DNA of 24,722 nucleotides, from positions 1 through 24,722 of the forward strand of contig URQU01000026.1 in the NCBI GenBank assembly GCA_900550055.1, given 5' to 3'. This document shows positions 7,227-14,316 of the stretch, one piece after another. The notes below the pieces were generated by a model. The model was not told where the DNA came from and ran no database searches. It was given only the letters and a program-made list of their open reading frames with translations. Position 1 is the stretch's first letter. Each line of letters starts with the position of its first letter. The DNA is from an uncultured Coriobacteriaceae bacterium (GTDB lineage Bacteria > Actinomycetota > Coriobacteriia > Coriobacteriales > Eggerthellaceae). Both the position numbers and the translations under genes were made by a program.

Positions 7227-8069
7227 ATGATGCAATTGGTAAAGGATATGGCCTTTTTGGTGAATCACCTGATGGACGAGCGGGGCGCGGGAAGCAAGCA
7301 CGTCGAGCCGCAAGAGGACCCGCGCTGGTTCATGGAACAGTGGGAGCAGTTCCGCGCGCTGGTGAACACGCGCGAGCCGAAGCCCGCATCGCCGGAGTTC
7401 TTGAAGGTGCAGGACCGCATGCTTCAGCTTATGGTTGCCGAACCGGGCATCACCGAAGCCGACGAGCTTGCACGCGTCGCCTCCGATTCACGCCTGAGCA
7501 TCTGGCGTGGGGACATCACGGCACTGCGCTGCGACGCCATCGTCAACGCCGCGAACAGCGCGCTTCTAGGCTGTTGGATTCCCGGGCACCTATGCATCGA
7601 CAACGCCATCCACACCTTCGCCGGCGTGCAGCTGCGCCTGAAGTGCGCGCAGATCATGCAAGAGCAAGGCTACGAGGAGCCGGTCGGCCGAGCGAAGGTC
7701 ACGCCCGCCTATAACCTTCCCTCTCGGAACATCATCCATACGGTGGGCCCCATGACGAAGGGGAAACCGACGCTTGAACAGCGCAAACAGCTGACGCAGT
7801 GCTATATCAGCTGTCTGGATGCGGCATGCGAGGCGAAGGCGAAGTCGGTGGCGTTCTGCTGCATCTCCACCGGCGTGTTCGGGTTCCCGCAGCAGGAAGG
7901 CGCGCAGATCGCCGTGCAGGCGGTGAAAGCATGGCTAGGCTCCCGCGCCGCCGGCGAGCCCGGCGCCGACATGCACGTCATCTTCGATGTGTACACCGAG
8001 CAGGACGAGAACTTCTACCGCGCAATCCTCGGCGAAGACGAGAAGCCCGCAAACGACGCCGCCGAATAG
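7227..8069 (+). CDS. Zinc-dependent macrodomain (Zn-Macro) ADP-ribosylhydrolase
   Basis: A 280-residue protein with an N-terminal helical extension of about 88 residues, then a macrodomain. WRGDITAL (93-100), VNAANSALLG (106-115) and ISTGVFGFP (213-221) are the ADP-ribose-binding loops. Inserted after the NAAN loop is GCWIPGHLCIDNAIH, in which Cys116, His121 and Cys123 form the Cys-His-Cys zinc site that defines the Zn-Macro subfamily. Family members remove ADP-ribose from modified residues and are often encoded beside a SirTM sirtuin and lipoate-carrier genes. None of those partners is in this window, so the gene stands alone. ATG 7227 is followed by a second ATG at 7230; AAGGAG lies 11 nt upstream of the first. 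Confidence 0.92.
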   Translation: MMQLVKDMAFLVNHLMDERGAGSKHVEPQEDPRWFMEQWEQFRALVNTREPKPASPEFLKVQDRMLQLMVAEPGITEADELARVASDSRLSIWRGDITALRCDAIVNAANSALLGCWIPGHLCIDNAIHTFAGVQLRLKCAQIMQEQGYEEPVGRAKVTPAYNLPSRNIIHTVGPMTKGKPTLEQRKQLTQCYISCLDAACEAKAKSVAFCCISTGVFGFPQQEGAQIAVQAVKAWLGSRAAGEPGADMHVIFDVYTEQDENFYRAILGEDEKPANDAAE

Positions 8070-8322
8070 CACCCCGCTCTGCCGTCTTACCGCAATGATG
8101 CTGGGAAGGTTTTGGAGCGATCGCGCCCCAAAACGTCAATTTCCCAAATGAAGGCCCCGAGGATAACTTCAGGACCTTCTTTCATTACATATTAGGTTGC
8201 GTTCAGTGCATTTCCCGCTTTACAGAGGGGCATTTCAATAGAAGGCCCTCTTCAAATTCGGAATACTCGCAATCTCGGACACGATGCGCCGAAATCGCTC
8301 CCGCGCTCCGCGAAACAGCGGA
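8070..8322. other. Convergent intergenic region with two imperfect hairpins, no gene seen
   Basis: This AT-richer gap lies between the macrodomain gene (+) and ecfT (-). TTTTGG at 8110-8115 and its complement ending at 8133 flank a GCGATCGC core with one mismatch. A second imperfect stem pairs GAAGG with CCTTC followed by TTTC at about 8152-8183. Either could end transcription from the converging genes, but neither has a strong U tract. Confidence 0.4.
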
Positions 8323-9090
8323 CTACAGCAGCACGCCAAGCGCGATAGCGGCCGCCGCGATCGCAACCGCCACGGCAAGCGCTGCGAAGTCGATGCCCGC
8401 GAACGGATACTCCTTGAAGCCGCTTTCCCGGGTACGCAGATTGAAGCCTCGCACCTCGGCAGCGATGGCGGCGCTGTTGGTCTTGCGCACCGACGACACC
8501 AGCAACGGGACGCACAGCGGCATCATCAGGCGGATCTTCCTCAAGAAGCCGCCGTCGAATTCCACGCCGCGCGCGGTCTGCGCCTCCATAATGCCCGCCA
8601 TATCGTTCATGAACACGGGGATGAAATGCACGGTGGACATGAACGTGAACGCATACTTATACGGTACGTGGAGCACCTTGACCAGCGCATTCGCCATATC
8701 GGTGAGCTTGGTCACGTAGAACACCAGGAACAGCGGCACCGCGCAGGCGACCAGCCGCACCACGATGAGCACCGCCGCGGCCACGCTCTCCGTGCCGATA
8801 TAGCCCCACGGCAGCTGCGCCAGCACGTCGCCTTGCGGCGTGAACAACAGCGCGATCAACGCCAAAACCACCGAGAACAACGCCACTGCCTTCGCCAGGC
8901 CCAACGTTTGCGGAACCATCTTGCATTGCACGGCGAGCACTGCATCAAGCACGATCACCAACGCCAGCAACGCAAGGTTGCTGGTAGCGAAACAGGCGAT
9001 CACCAGCAGAAACGCCGCCGCCAATTTCGCCACCGGGTTCATTCGGTGCAGCAGGCTATCGCCCGGCACGTATTCCAGGAAGCCCCTCAT
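8323..9090 (-). CDS. ecfT: ECF transporter transmembrane (T) component
   Basis: A 255-residue membrane protein that couples the two ATPases to the substrate-binding S component. It opens with FLEYVPGDSLLHRMNPVAKL, the typical EcfT N-terminus, and has membrane segments at about 22-50, 66-84 and 100-125 plus a C-terminal helix (about 233-254). The two coupling-helix motifs are Ala-Arg-Gly at 173-175 and Val-Arg-Gly at 213-215, a mild variant of the usual second Ala-Arg-Gly. The ATG overlaps the upstream ATPase stop by four bases (ATGA). It is the last gene of the trpP-ecfA-ecfA-ecfT operon, so this T component belongs to a dedicated (group I) rather than shared ECF module. Confidence 0.92.
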   Translation of the reverse strand: MRGFLEYVPGDSLLHRMNPVAKLAAAFLLVIACFATSNLALLALVIVLDAVLAVQCKMVPQTLGLAKAVALFSVVLALIALLFTPQGDVLAQLPWGYIGTESVAAAVLIVVRLVACAVPLFLVFYVTKLTDMANALVKVLHVPYKYAFTFMSTVHFIPVFMNDMAGIMEAQTARGVEFDGGFLRKIRLMMPLCVPLLVSSVRKTNSAAIAAEVRGFNLRTRESGFKEYPFAGIDFAALAVAVAIAAAAIALGVLL

Positions 9091-9935
9091 CGCGCACCCG
9101 TCCTTTCACAAGCGCCCGCCGCAGCGGCAAGCGCATCGGCCATCTCGTCAAGCGTATCCGCCAGCGCCACCGGCGATGCCGTCTCCACGGCACCGTCCTC
9201 AGCCAAACGCAGCGCCACATCCACCACCTGCGGCGGCAGCAGATGCGTGCGCGCCAACACGTCGCGATTACGCAGCACGGCGAACGTTTCACCGTCAGCA
9301 ACCACCTGACCTGCGGTCATGGCAATCACCCGCCGAGCGTAATCCGCCACCACCTCCATGTCGTGGCACACCATGATCACCGTGGTGCCGTGAGCGTTCA
9401 GTTCGGCGATGACGTCCATGACCTTGGCGCACTCGTGGAAATCAAGACCAGTGGTCGGCTCGTCGAGCACCACCACGGGCGGCTCCATCACGATGATCGA
9501 TGCCAGCGCCAGCAGCTGACGCGTACCGCGGTTGAGCAGGAACGGCTCGGCGTCGCCGTCGAATCCGAACCGCTCGATCATCGCGTCCACCTTCGCCTGC
9601 GCCTCGGCATCTGCACGACCTTGCGCACGAAAGCCGAACAGCAGCTCCTCGCGCACAGTGGAGCAGCAGATCTGGCGATCGGGGTTTTGGAACAGGAAGC
9701 CAACCTTCGCGGCAAGTTGGCTGGTGCGCAGCTGCGTGGTGGGCACGCCATCGATGAGGACCTGGCCCGAAGACGGCTTCAACAGACCGTTTACCAGGCG
9801 CATCGTGGTGGACTTGCCCGCGCCGTTCGTGCCCACGAACGCAACGAAATCGCCGTCGGGGATACGGAAGCTCACATCACGCAGGATAGGCAGCTCGCCA
9901 TCATATGATGCGCTCACCTTCTCGAACTCGATCAT
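9087..9935 (-). CDS. ecfA2: ECF transporter ATPase with degenerate signature motif (second ATPase)
   Basis: A 282-residue ABC ATPase. Walker A is GTNGAGKST (35-43), the Q-loop Gln83 is in LFQNPDRQI, Walker B with catalytic Glu159 is VVVLDEPT, and the H-loop His191 is in VCHDME; all are intact. The LSGGQ signature is replaced by LNRGT (134-138), so the third position Gly and the Gln are lost. The start at 9935 has GGAAGGAG upstream and the frame beyond it is the end of the preceding gene. It overlaps both neighbours by 4 nt (ATGA), indicating tight co-translation. A C-terminal extension of about 70 residues follows the ATPase core. The degenerate signature would face the Walker A of the partner ATPase encoded just upstream. 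Confidence 0.92.
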   Translation of the reverse strand: MIEFEKVSASYDGELPILRDVSFRIPDGDFVAFVGTNGAGKSTTMRLVNGLLKPSSGQVLIDGVPTTQLRTSQLAAKVGFLFQNPDRQICCSTVREELLFGFRAQGRADAEAQAKVDAMIERFGFDGDAEPFLLNRGTRQLLALASIIVMEPPVVVLDEPTTGLDFHECAKVMDVIAELNAHGTTVIMVCHDMEVVADYARRVIAMTAGQVVADGETFAVLRNRDVLARTHLLPPQVVDVALRLAEDGAVETASPVALADTLDEMADALAAAAGACERTGAR

Positions 9936-10789
9936 GCCGAAGCTCCTTCCCCGCTTAAAACCCGCTTGCACACCCTGACCGCCTCGTCGACGTTGCGCGC
10001 CGCCGGCGCATCCACCAGACCCCGTGCACGCAACCGGTTCACCAAGCTGGTGGAGCGCGGGCAATTCACGCCGATCTCCAGCAGCTCGTCGGAATGCTCG
10101 AGCACCTCGGCGGGCGTTCCCTGGAAGCGGATCTTGCCGCCGTCCACGATAAGCAGCATGTCGGCGAAATCGGACAGCAGCGCAATCTTCTGCTCCACCA
10201 CGATGACCGTGGTGCCGTTTTCCCGGGCGTATCGCGCCAGCAGCTCGAACACCGCCAGCGACGATGCCGGGTCCAGCTCGGCCGTCGGCTCGTCGAGCAC
10301 CAGCACGCGCGGCTTCAGCGCGATGACCGACGCCACCGCTACCTTCTGCTTCTGGCCGCCGGAAAGCTCGGCGATACCGCGATGGCGCAGATCGGAGATG
10401 CCCATTGCCTCCAGCGCCTCGGCGATACGGCCTTCCACCTGGTCTTTCGGCACGCCGAAGTTCTCAAGGCCGTATAGCACCTCGTCCTCGACCACCGACG
10501 ACACCATCTGCGAGTCGATGTCCTGGCACACGCTGCCGACCAGACGGCTGATGTCGGTCAACGACGCTTCGCACGTGTCCAACCCGTCGATGGTCACGCT
10601 GCCGTAGAAATCACCGGGATAGCAGTGCGGGATGATGCCGTTGAACGCATACGTGAGCGTGGACTTTCCGCTGCCCGCGGCGCCGGTGATTCCCACGAAC
10701 GAGCCGTCGGGGATGGCGAGGTCGATGCCGTGCAGGATGGGCTCGGCCCCCTCTCGATAGCGAAACGACAATTGCGAGATCTCGATCAT
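9932..10789 (-). CDS. ecfA1: ECF transporter ATPase lacking the H-loop histidine (first ATPase)
   Basis: A 285-residue ABC ATPase. Walker A is GAAGSGKST (36-44), the Q-loop Gln89 is in SVCQDIDSQM, the signature LSGGQKQKV (142-150) is canonical, and Walker B is VLVLDEPT with Glu167. At the H-loop, where ECF ATPases normally read VEH or THD, the sequence is VVEQK, placing Gln200 where the switch His is expected. An extension of about 45 residues after the core contains NCPRSTSLVNRLR. The gene follows trpP by 46 bp and overlaps the next ATPase by 4 nt. With its partner it should form the heterodimer powering tryptophan uptake. Confidence 0.92.
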   Translation of the reverse strand: MIEISQLSFRYREGAEPILHGIDLAIPDGSFVGITGAAGSGKSTLTYAFNGIIPHCYPGDFYGSVTIDGLDTCEASLTDISRLVGSVCQDIDSQMVSSVVEDEVLYGLENFGVPKDQVEGRIAEALEAMGISDLRHRGIAELSGGQKQKVAVASVIALKPRVLVLDEPTAELDPASSLAVFELLARYARENGTTVIVVEQKIALLSDFADMLLIVDGGKIRFQGTPAEVLEHSDELLEIGVNCPRSTSLVNRLRARGLVDAPAARNVDEAVRVCKRVLSGEGASA

Positions 10790-10835
10790 GGGATGCTCCT
10801 TCTTGAAGATGGGCTCTCAGGCGACGATCGGGCGG

Positions 10836-11423
10836 TTATCGCTTCAGGACGGCGCGCAGGACCGGGGTCAGGATGGCCGCCAGCACGGCGTTCATGGTTG
10901 CCGTGCCGAGCACCATGACGGCATATACGCCGAACACGGCCAACGGCTCAAGATGCGCAACGGCGACGCCCACGATCATGGCGAACGTGTAACCGGAGAC
11001 GATGGTGGACAGGAACGTGATGATCACGGGAGCAACGATGTCCTGGAAGCCCCTGTTGTCGGCGGCCACCTTCGCAAGCGCGGTAACCAGCAGGCCGCAC
11101 GCCAAAGCGCCCAGCATCTCGGAGGCGATGTTCACCAACGGCGTGGCGTTCAGCATGGGCAGCTGGCTGACCAGGCCCACCAACAGGCCGATCACCACAG
11201 ATTGATACACTTTCGGGCGCGTGAGGATGATTGCCAGGCAGTACATGGCGATCATGAAATTGGGCTTCATGCCCGCAAAGCTGAGGAAGCTGGAAACGGT
11301 CAGCTTAAGGACGGCGCCGGCTGCGATAAGCACGGCCACCAGGATAAGATCTTGTACGGACAGGCCCTCCTTCTTCGCGGAGGTTGCCACCGTACGCTTC
11401 TGGGCTGCAACGTTTTGAGTCAT
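10836..11423 (-). CDS. trpP: TrpP-like tryptophan ECF transporter S component
   Basis: A 195-residue hydrophobic protein with about five to six membrane segments. A charged cytosolic N-terminus of about 25 residues precedes VQDLILVAVLIAAGAVLK. The block GMKPNFMIAMYCLAIIL followed by VVIGLLVGLVSQL closely resembles the GMKPD...IGIVTGI region of Bacillus TrpP (YhaG), a tryptophan transporter. It would bind tryptophan and dock on EcfT. The call is strengthened by the upstream T-box leader, whose candidate specifier is a Trp codon. The start at 11423 is preferred (AAGGA 9 nt upstream) over ATG 11432, which touches the Shine-Dalgarno. It is the first gene of the four-gene operon. Confidence 0.82.
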   Translation of the reverse strand: MTQNVAAQKRTVATSAKKEGLSVQDLILVAVLIAAGAVLKLTVSSFLSFAGMKPNFMIAMYCLAIILTRPKVYQSVVIGLLVGLVSQLPMLNATPLVNIASEMLGALACGLLVTALAKVAADNRGFQDIVAPVIITFLSTIVSGYTFAMIVGVAVAHLEPLAVFGVYAVMVLGTATMNAVLAAILTPVLRAVLKR

Positions 11424-11528
11424 GATCCTCATTCCTTTCTTGGCGGGGTTTCCGCCGGTCATTGCCCGTCCCCGGGCTTTCAGTCTGCCGGCAACGAACG
11501 CGAATGAGGAATCATCGGCTTACAGGTT

Positions 11529-11658
11529 TCAAGCAAAGGTCGGTTTGCAGCTATGGCGACTCGCCGCGCCCCGCGGCCCGAATAACCCGCAAAATAAAAA
11601 ACGTCTGTCCTTTGAGATAAAGGACAGACGTAACATCTGCGGTGCCACCTTTGCTTGA
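11529..11658. repeat. 12-bp inverted repeat: T-box core and an exact downstream complement
   Basis: TCAAGCAAAGGT at 11529-11540 is the exact reverse complement of ACCTTTGCTTGA at 11647-11658. The latter, read on the minus strand, is the 5' strand of the T-box antiterminator (TCAAGCAAAGGT running into GGCACC). In a read-through transcript the two segments could pair over 12 bp. The bases flanking the repeat do not pair. Confidence 0.75.
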
Positions 11659-11880
11659 CCCCCGAAGGAGCCCCCTCACGAACATGCCAACACATGTTCT
11701 GCCCTTAACGCAGGCTCACGGTCCAGATACTCAGCTGCCGACCGCCACGTGGTAACGCAGCAATCGTCAACCTTTCCCCTTTCCCTCGGCGAACCATTTA
11801 CCACCCAGCATTTCTACGGGATTCCCAGCAACACCCGCTCTCTGTGAGCGCTTATGATGGCTTGACTTTCGCCTCAACGG
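11590..11880 (-). promoter_or_regulatory. T-box riboswitch, probably tryptophan-specific, in the trpP-ecf leader
   Basis: Read on the minus strand: a Stem I base is GGCGAA (11873-11868) pairing with TTCGCC (11793-11788). The AGAGAG and GGTG elements of Stem I lie between. UGG (11796-11794) immediately before the closing strand is the candidate specifier, a Trp codon. A 7-bp Stem III-like hairpin (GAACATG/CATGTTC, 11680-11699) follows, then the T-box AAAGGTGGCACCGC (11652-11639), then the terminator. The UGGN of the T-box is UGGC; its C would pair with discriminator G73, the base found in bacterial tRNA-Trp. Uncharged tRNA-Trp should therefore relieve termination. The T-box and terminator are certain; the specifier register was assigned by eye. 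Confidence 0.9.
11591..11631 (-). terminator. T-box regulated terminator
   Basis: A perfect 13-bp stem (ACGTCTGTCCTTT / AAAGGACAGACGT, 5-nt loop, 11601-11631) is followed on the minus strand by TTTTTTATTTT. It sits directly after the T-box antiterminator and about 170 nt before trpP. Confidence 0.95.
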
Positions 11881-11906
11881 TTTCAAGGTATTAAGTTGTG
11901 GCACGA

Positions 11907-11935
11907 ACTATAGGGGATGCCGCAGAAGGACGCAA
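11907..11935 (-). promoter_or_regulatory. Promoter of the T-box / trpP-ecf operon
   Basis: On the minus strand TTGCGT (11930-11935) and TATAGT (11907-11912) are 17 bp apart, placing the transcription start near 11900. That is just upstream of T-box Stem I and gives a leader of about 480 nt. Confidence 0.75.
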
Positions 11936-11946
11936 CCCCCTTTTTC

Positions 11947-12006
11947 CGCGAATTAACAGTCGCGAAATATTGCCGGCAAACGATCGGCTAAATGCCGCCG
12001 GCATTT
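11947..12006. promoter_or_regulatory. Cluster of operator-like palindromes between the divergent ecf operon and MFS-CBS gene
   Basis: AAATGCCG-C-CGGCATTT (11990-12006) is a perfect 8-1-8 palindrome. TTGCCGGCAA (11970-11979) is a perfect 10-bp palindrome sharing the TGCCG/CGGCA arms. CGCGA and TCGCG (11947-11951, 11960-11964) form a third, spaced pair. Such paired related palindromes upstream of an efflux-type gene commonly bind TetR- or MarR-type repressors, but no regulator gene is adjacent. Confidence 0.5.
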
Positions 12007-12022
12007 GTGAGCAAGATTTGAC

Positions 12023-12163
12023 ATGCGCGCAAGGATTGTGTGGTTGACCGCCGCAGAGCGCACCACGCAAGCTCTCGCGCGTTACGATTATCAGCAACAC
12101 AACGGCGTCATCCGCGACGTCCCCGTTGCGCCTTCGCGCTTCGGGGACGTCGTTTTCGCCTGA
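12023..12163 (+). other. Possible 46-codon leader ORF overlapping a terminator hairpin
   Basis: ATG 12023 to TGA 12163 is open for 46 codons (begins MRARIVWLTAAERTT) and its last third is folded into the hairpin at 12115-12152. There is no clear Shine-Dalgarno. It is offered as a possible leader peptide of the MFS-CBS gene, not as an established gene. Confidence 0.2.
12115..12156 (+). terminator. Terminator/attenuator-like hairpin in the leader of the MFS-CBS gene
   Basis: CGACGTCCCC (12115-12124) and GGGGACGTCG (12143-12152) form a perfect 10-bp stem with an inner GCG/CGC pairing, followed by TTTTCG on the plus strand. No plus-strand gene ends upstream, so the hairpin lies in the 5' region of the next gene, 135 bp before its start. 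Its position fits attenuation. Confidence 0.5.
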
Positions 12164-12290
12164 CGCTTTCTCTATCCGAATCCGACAACGCAACGCGTTA
12201 AGCGAGCCCGAAAGCCGCCTTAGCCCCGTGCGCTCGTCGGCAGACCCGCGCGCCCTCACGGGAAAAGGACGCGCGCAGAAAGGAGCCGCT

Positions 12291-14198
12291 ATGGCTGATT
12301 GGGGTCTTACCCGCAAACAAGTCGTCATGTTGGCCGTGCTGGTGTTCGGCACCTTCGTCACCGTGCTGAACCAGACGGTCGTGGCGCCGGCGTTGCCGTC
12401 GATCATGAGCGAGATGAGCGTCGACGCCGCCGTCGCGCAGTGGTTGACCACCGGATTTACGCTGGTCAACGCCATCATGGTGCCCATCACCGCGTTTCTA
12501 ACCGACCGCTTCACCACGCGCCGGCTGTTCCTTGCGTCCATGGTCCTGTTCACCGCCGGCACGGCGCTGGCGGCCTGGGGCCCGAACTTCCCCGTGCTGC
12601 TTGCCGGCCGCTTGATTCAAGCCGCCGGCGCCGGCATCCTCATGCCGCTCGTGATGACGGTGCTCATGTGGACGTTCCCCGTCGACCGTCGCGGCACCGC
12701 AATGGGCGTGTTCGGCATCGTCATCGCGTTCGCCCCCGCCGCCGGCCCCACCGTCGCCGGCATCATCATCGACCAGGCGAACTGGCACGTCATGTTTTGG
12801 ATCATCGCCGTGCTGTGCGCATCCGTCATCGTGTTCGCCGCCGCAGCGCTTGAACGTGGTGGCGAAACGAACAAGGATGTGAAGCTCGACGTGGTTTCGG
12901 TCGCCCTGTCCACACTCGGGTTCGGCGGCCTGCTGTACGGCTTGTCCGCCATCGGCAGCTACGGCGTGACAGTCGATTCGGCGGGCGGCGTCGTTATCGG
13001 CGCAGTTGCGCTCGCGTTCTTCTTCCGCCGTCAGCTGCGCATGGAACAGCCCATGCTGCAGGTGCGCGTGCTGACGAACCGCAAGTTCCTCATCGCCACC
13101 ATCATCGTGATGCTCGTGCAAGGCGCGCTGCTTGCCGGTGGCATCCTCATCCCCATCTTGCTGCAGTCCTATATGGGCTTCTCTGCCACCACATCGGGCC
13201 TTGTGCTGCTACCCGGCGCCATCGTCATGGGAGCCATGGGACCGGTCGCCGGCCGCCTGTTCGACAAGCACGGCCCGCGCGTGCTGGCCGTCATCGGCAC
13301 CGGCGTGCTAGCGCTGACCACCGCCACGTTCATGTTCATGGGGCCGGGTATGGGGCTTATCACGCTCACGGTCATCTACACGGTGCGCCTGTTCAGCCTG
13401 TCGCTCGTGAACATGCCCATCTCCACCTGGGGCATGAATGCGCTGCCCGACAAGCTGATGAACCACGGAACCTCCGCGCAGAACACGTTCCGCCAGGTGG
13501 CAGGCTCGCTGGGAACCGCAATCATCGTATCTACATCCACCGCCGCCACCAACATGGTTTCCGGCTCGACCGATGCCGTGACCGCCGGCGTGTTCGGCAT
13601 CCATGCGGCGTTCGCCGTGGCCACGGCCCTGTGCGTGCTGGGCTTTGTGCTGACCGTGGCGCTCGTGCGCAACAAGCCCGGCGATGAGGCGGCCGCCGAC
13701 GAAGGCAACGCGCACCGTTCCCTCATCGAGCAGATCATGAAGCGCGACGTATACACGCTGCCCGAAAACGCCACCGTGCTCGAGGCGATGCAGCTGCTGG
13801 TGAACAACCATATCAGCGCCGCGCCGCTGGTCGACGCCACCGGCAAGCCGACCGGCTTCATCTCCGACGGCGACATCATGCGCTACCTGTCCAAGCGCGG
13901 CCAAATGATCATGGACCCCGTGGTGATGATCGTGCAAACCGTGGACGCGTACTCCGACCACAAGGACTACGCCCACAAGCTGGAGCACCTTATGGGCATG
14001 AAAGCCTCCGACATCGGCGCGAAGGGGATCATCGGCGTCAGCGTGCACGCCGACCTGCCCGAAGTCTGCCGCGTGCTCGGCGAGAACCACCTGAAGAAGG
14101 TACCCGTGCTCGAAGACGGCGTGATCGTGGGCGTCATCAACCGAAGCGACATCACGCACTTCAGCATGGAGAAATACCTGGAGGAGCGCGAGGCGTAG
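12291..14198 (+). CDS. DHA2-family (14-TM) MFS transporter fused to a C-terminal CBS domain pair
   Basis: A 635-residue protein. Residues 1-460 are an EmrB/QacA-like drug:H+ antiporter with about 14 membrane segments. The DHA2 family motif near residue 26 reads LNQTVVAPALP, with Asn27 where Asp is usual. Motif A is TDRFTTRR (71-78) and motif C falls around 148-160 (APAAGPTVAGIII). A short linker leads to CBS1 (about 481-537, with APLVDATGKPTGFISDGDI) and CBS2 (about 575-632, with KVPVLEDGVIVGVINRSDI). CBS pairs bind adenine nucleotides, so transport may be gated by energy state. AGAAAGGAG lies 5 nt before ATG 12291; the frame upstream is leader. The gene is monocistronic, ended by the hairpin at 14252-14297. 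Substrate is unknown. Confidence 0.88.
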   Translation: MADWGLTRKQVVMLAVLVFGTFVTVLNQTVVAPALPSIMSEMSVDAAVAQWLTTGFTLVNAIMVPITAFLTDRFTTRRLFLASMVLFTAGTALAAWGPNFPVLLAGRLIQAAGAGILMPLVMTVLMWTFPVDRRGTAMGVFGIVIAFAPAAGPTVAGIIIDQANWHVMFWIIAVLCASVIVFAAAALERGGETNKDVKLDVVSVALSTLGFGGLLYGLSAIGSYGVTVDSAGGVVIGAVALAFFFRRQLRMEQPMLQVRVLTNRKFLIATIIVMLVQGALLAGGILIPILLQSYMGFSATTSGLVLLPGAIVMGAMGPVAGRLFDKHGPRVLAVIGTGVLALTTATFMFMGPGMGLITLTVIYTVRLFSLSLVNMPISTWGMNALPDKLMNHGTSAQNTFRQVAGSLGTAIIVSTSTAATNMVSGSTDAVTAGVFGIHAAFAVATALCVLGFVLTVALVRNKPGDEAAADEGNAHRSLIEQIMKRDVYTLPENATVLEAMQLLVNNHISAAPLVDATGKPTGFISDGDIMRYLSKRGQMIMDPVVMIVQTVDAYSDHKDYAHKLEHLMGMKASDIGAKGIIGVSVHADLPEVCRVLGENHLKKVPVLEDGVIVGVINRSDITHFSMEKYLEEREA

Positions 14199-14251
14199 AC
14201 CCCCTGCTTTGAGGCATGAAACGGGGAGCCAAACGCGAGCGCTCCCTGAAC

Positions 14252-14297
14252 GCAAAAAAATCCCGCAACCGCGCTATTTGCGGTTGTGGGATTTTTG
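14252..14297. terminator. Bidirectional terminator between the MFS-CBS gene and the dms operon
   Basis: AAATCCCGCAACCGC (14258-14272) pairs with 14280-14294 over 15 positions with one G-U. It is flanked by seven A on the left and TTTTT on the right, so it has a U tract in both transcription directions. It ends the converging MFS-CBS gene (+) and the second-anchor gene (-). Confidence 0.92.
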
Positions 14298-14316
14298 CAA
14301 TCTGGGCCTATACGAC

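Noticed and set aside
12023..12163. 46-codon ORF as an independent protein gene
   Set aside because: No Shine-Dalgarno, no recognisable similarity, and its end is a hairpin arm. Kept only as a possible leader peptide.
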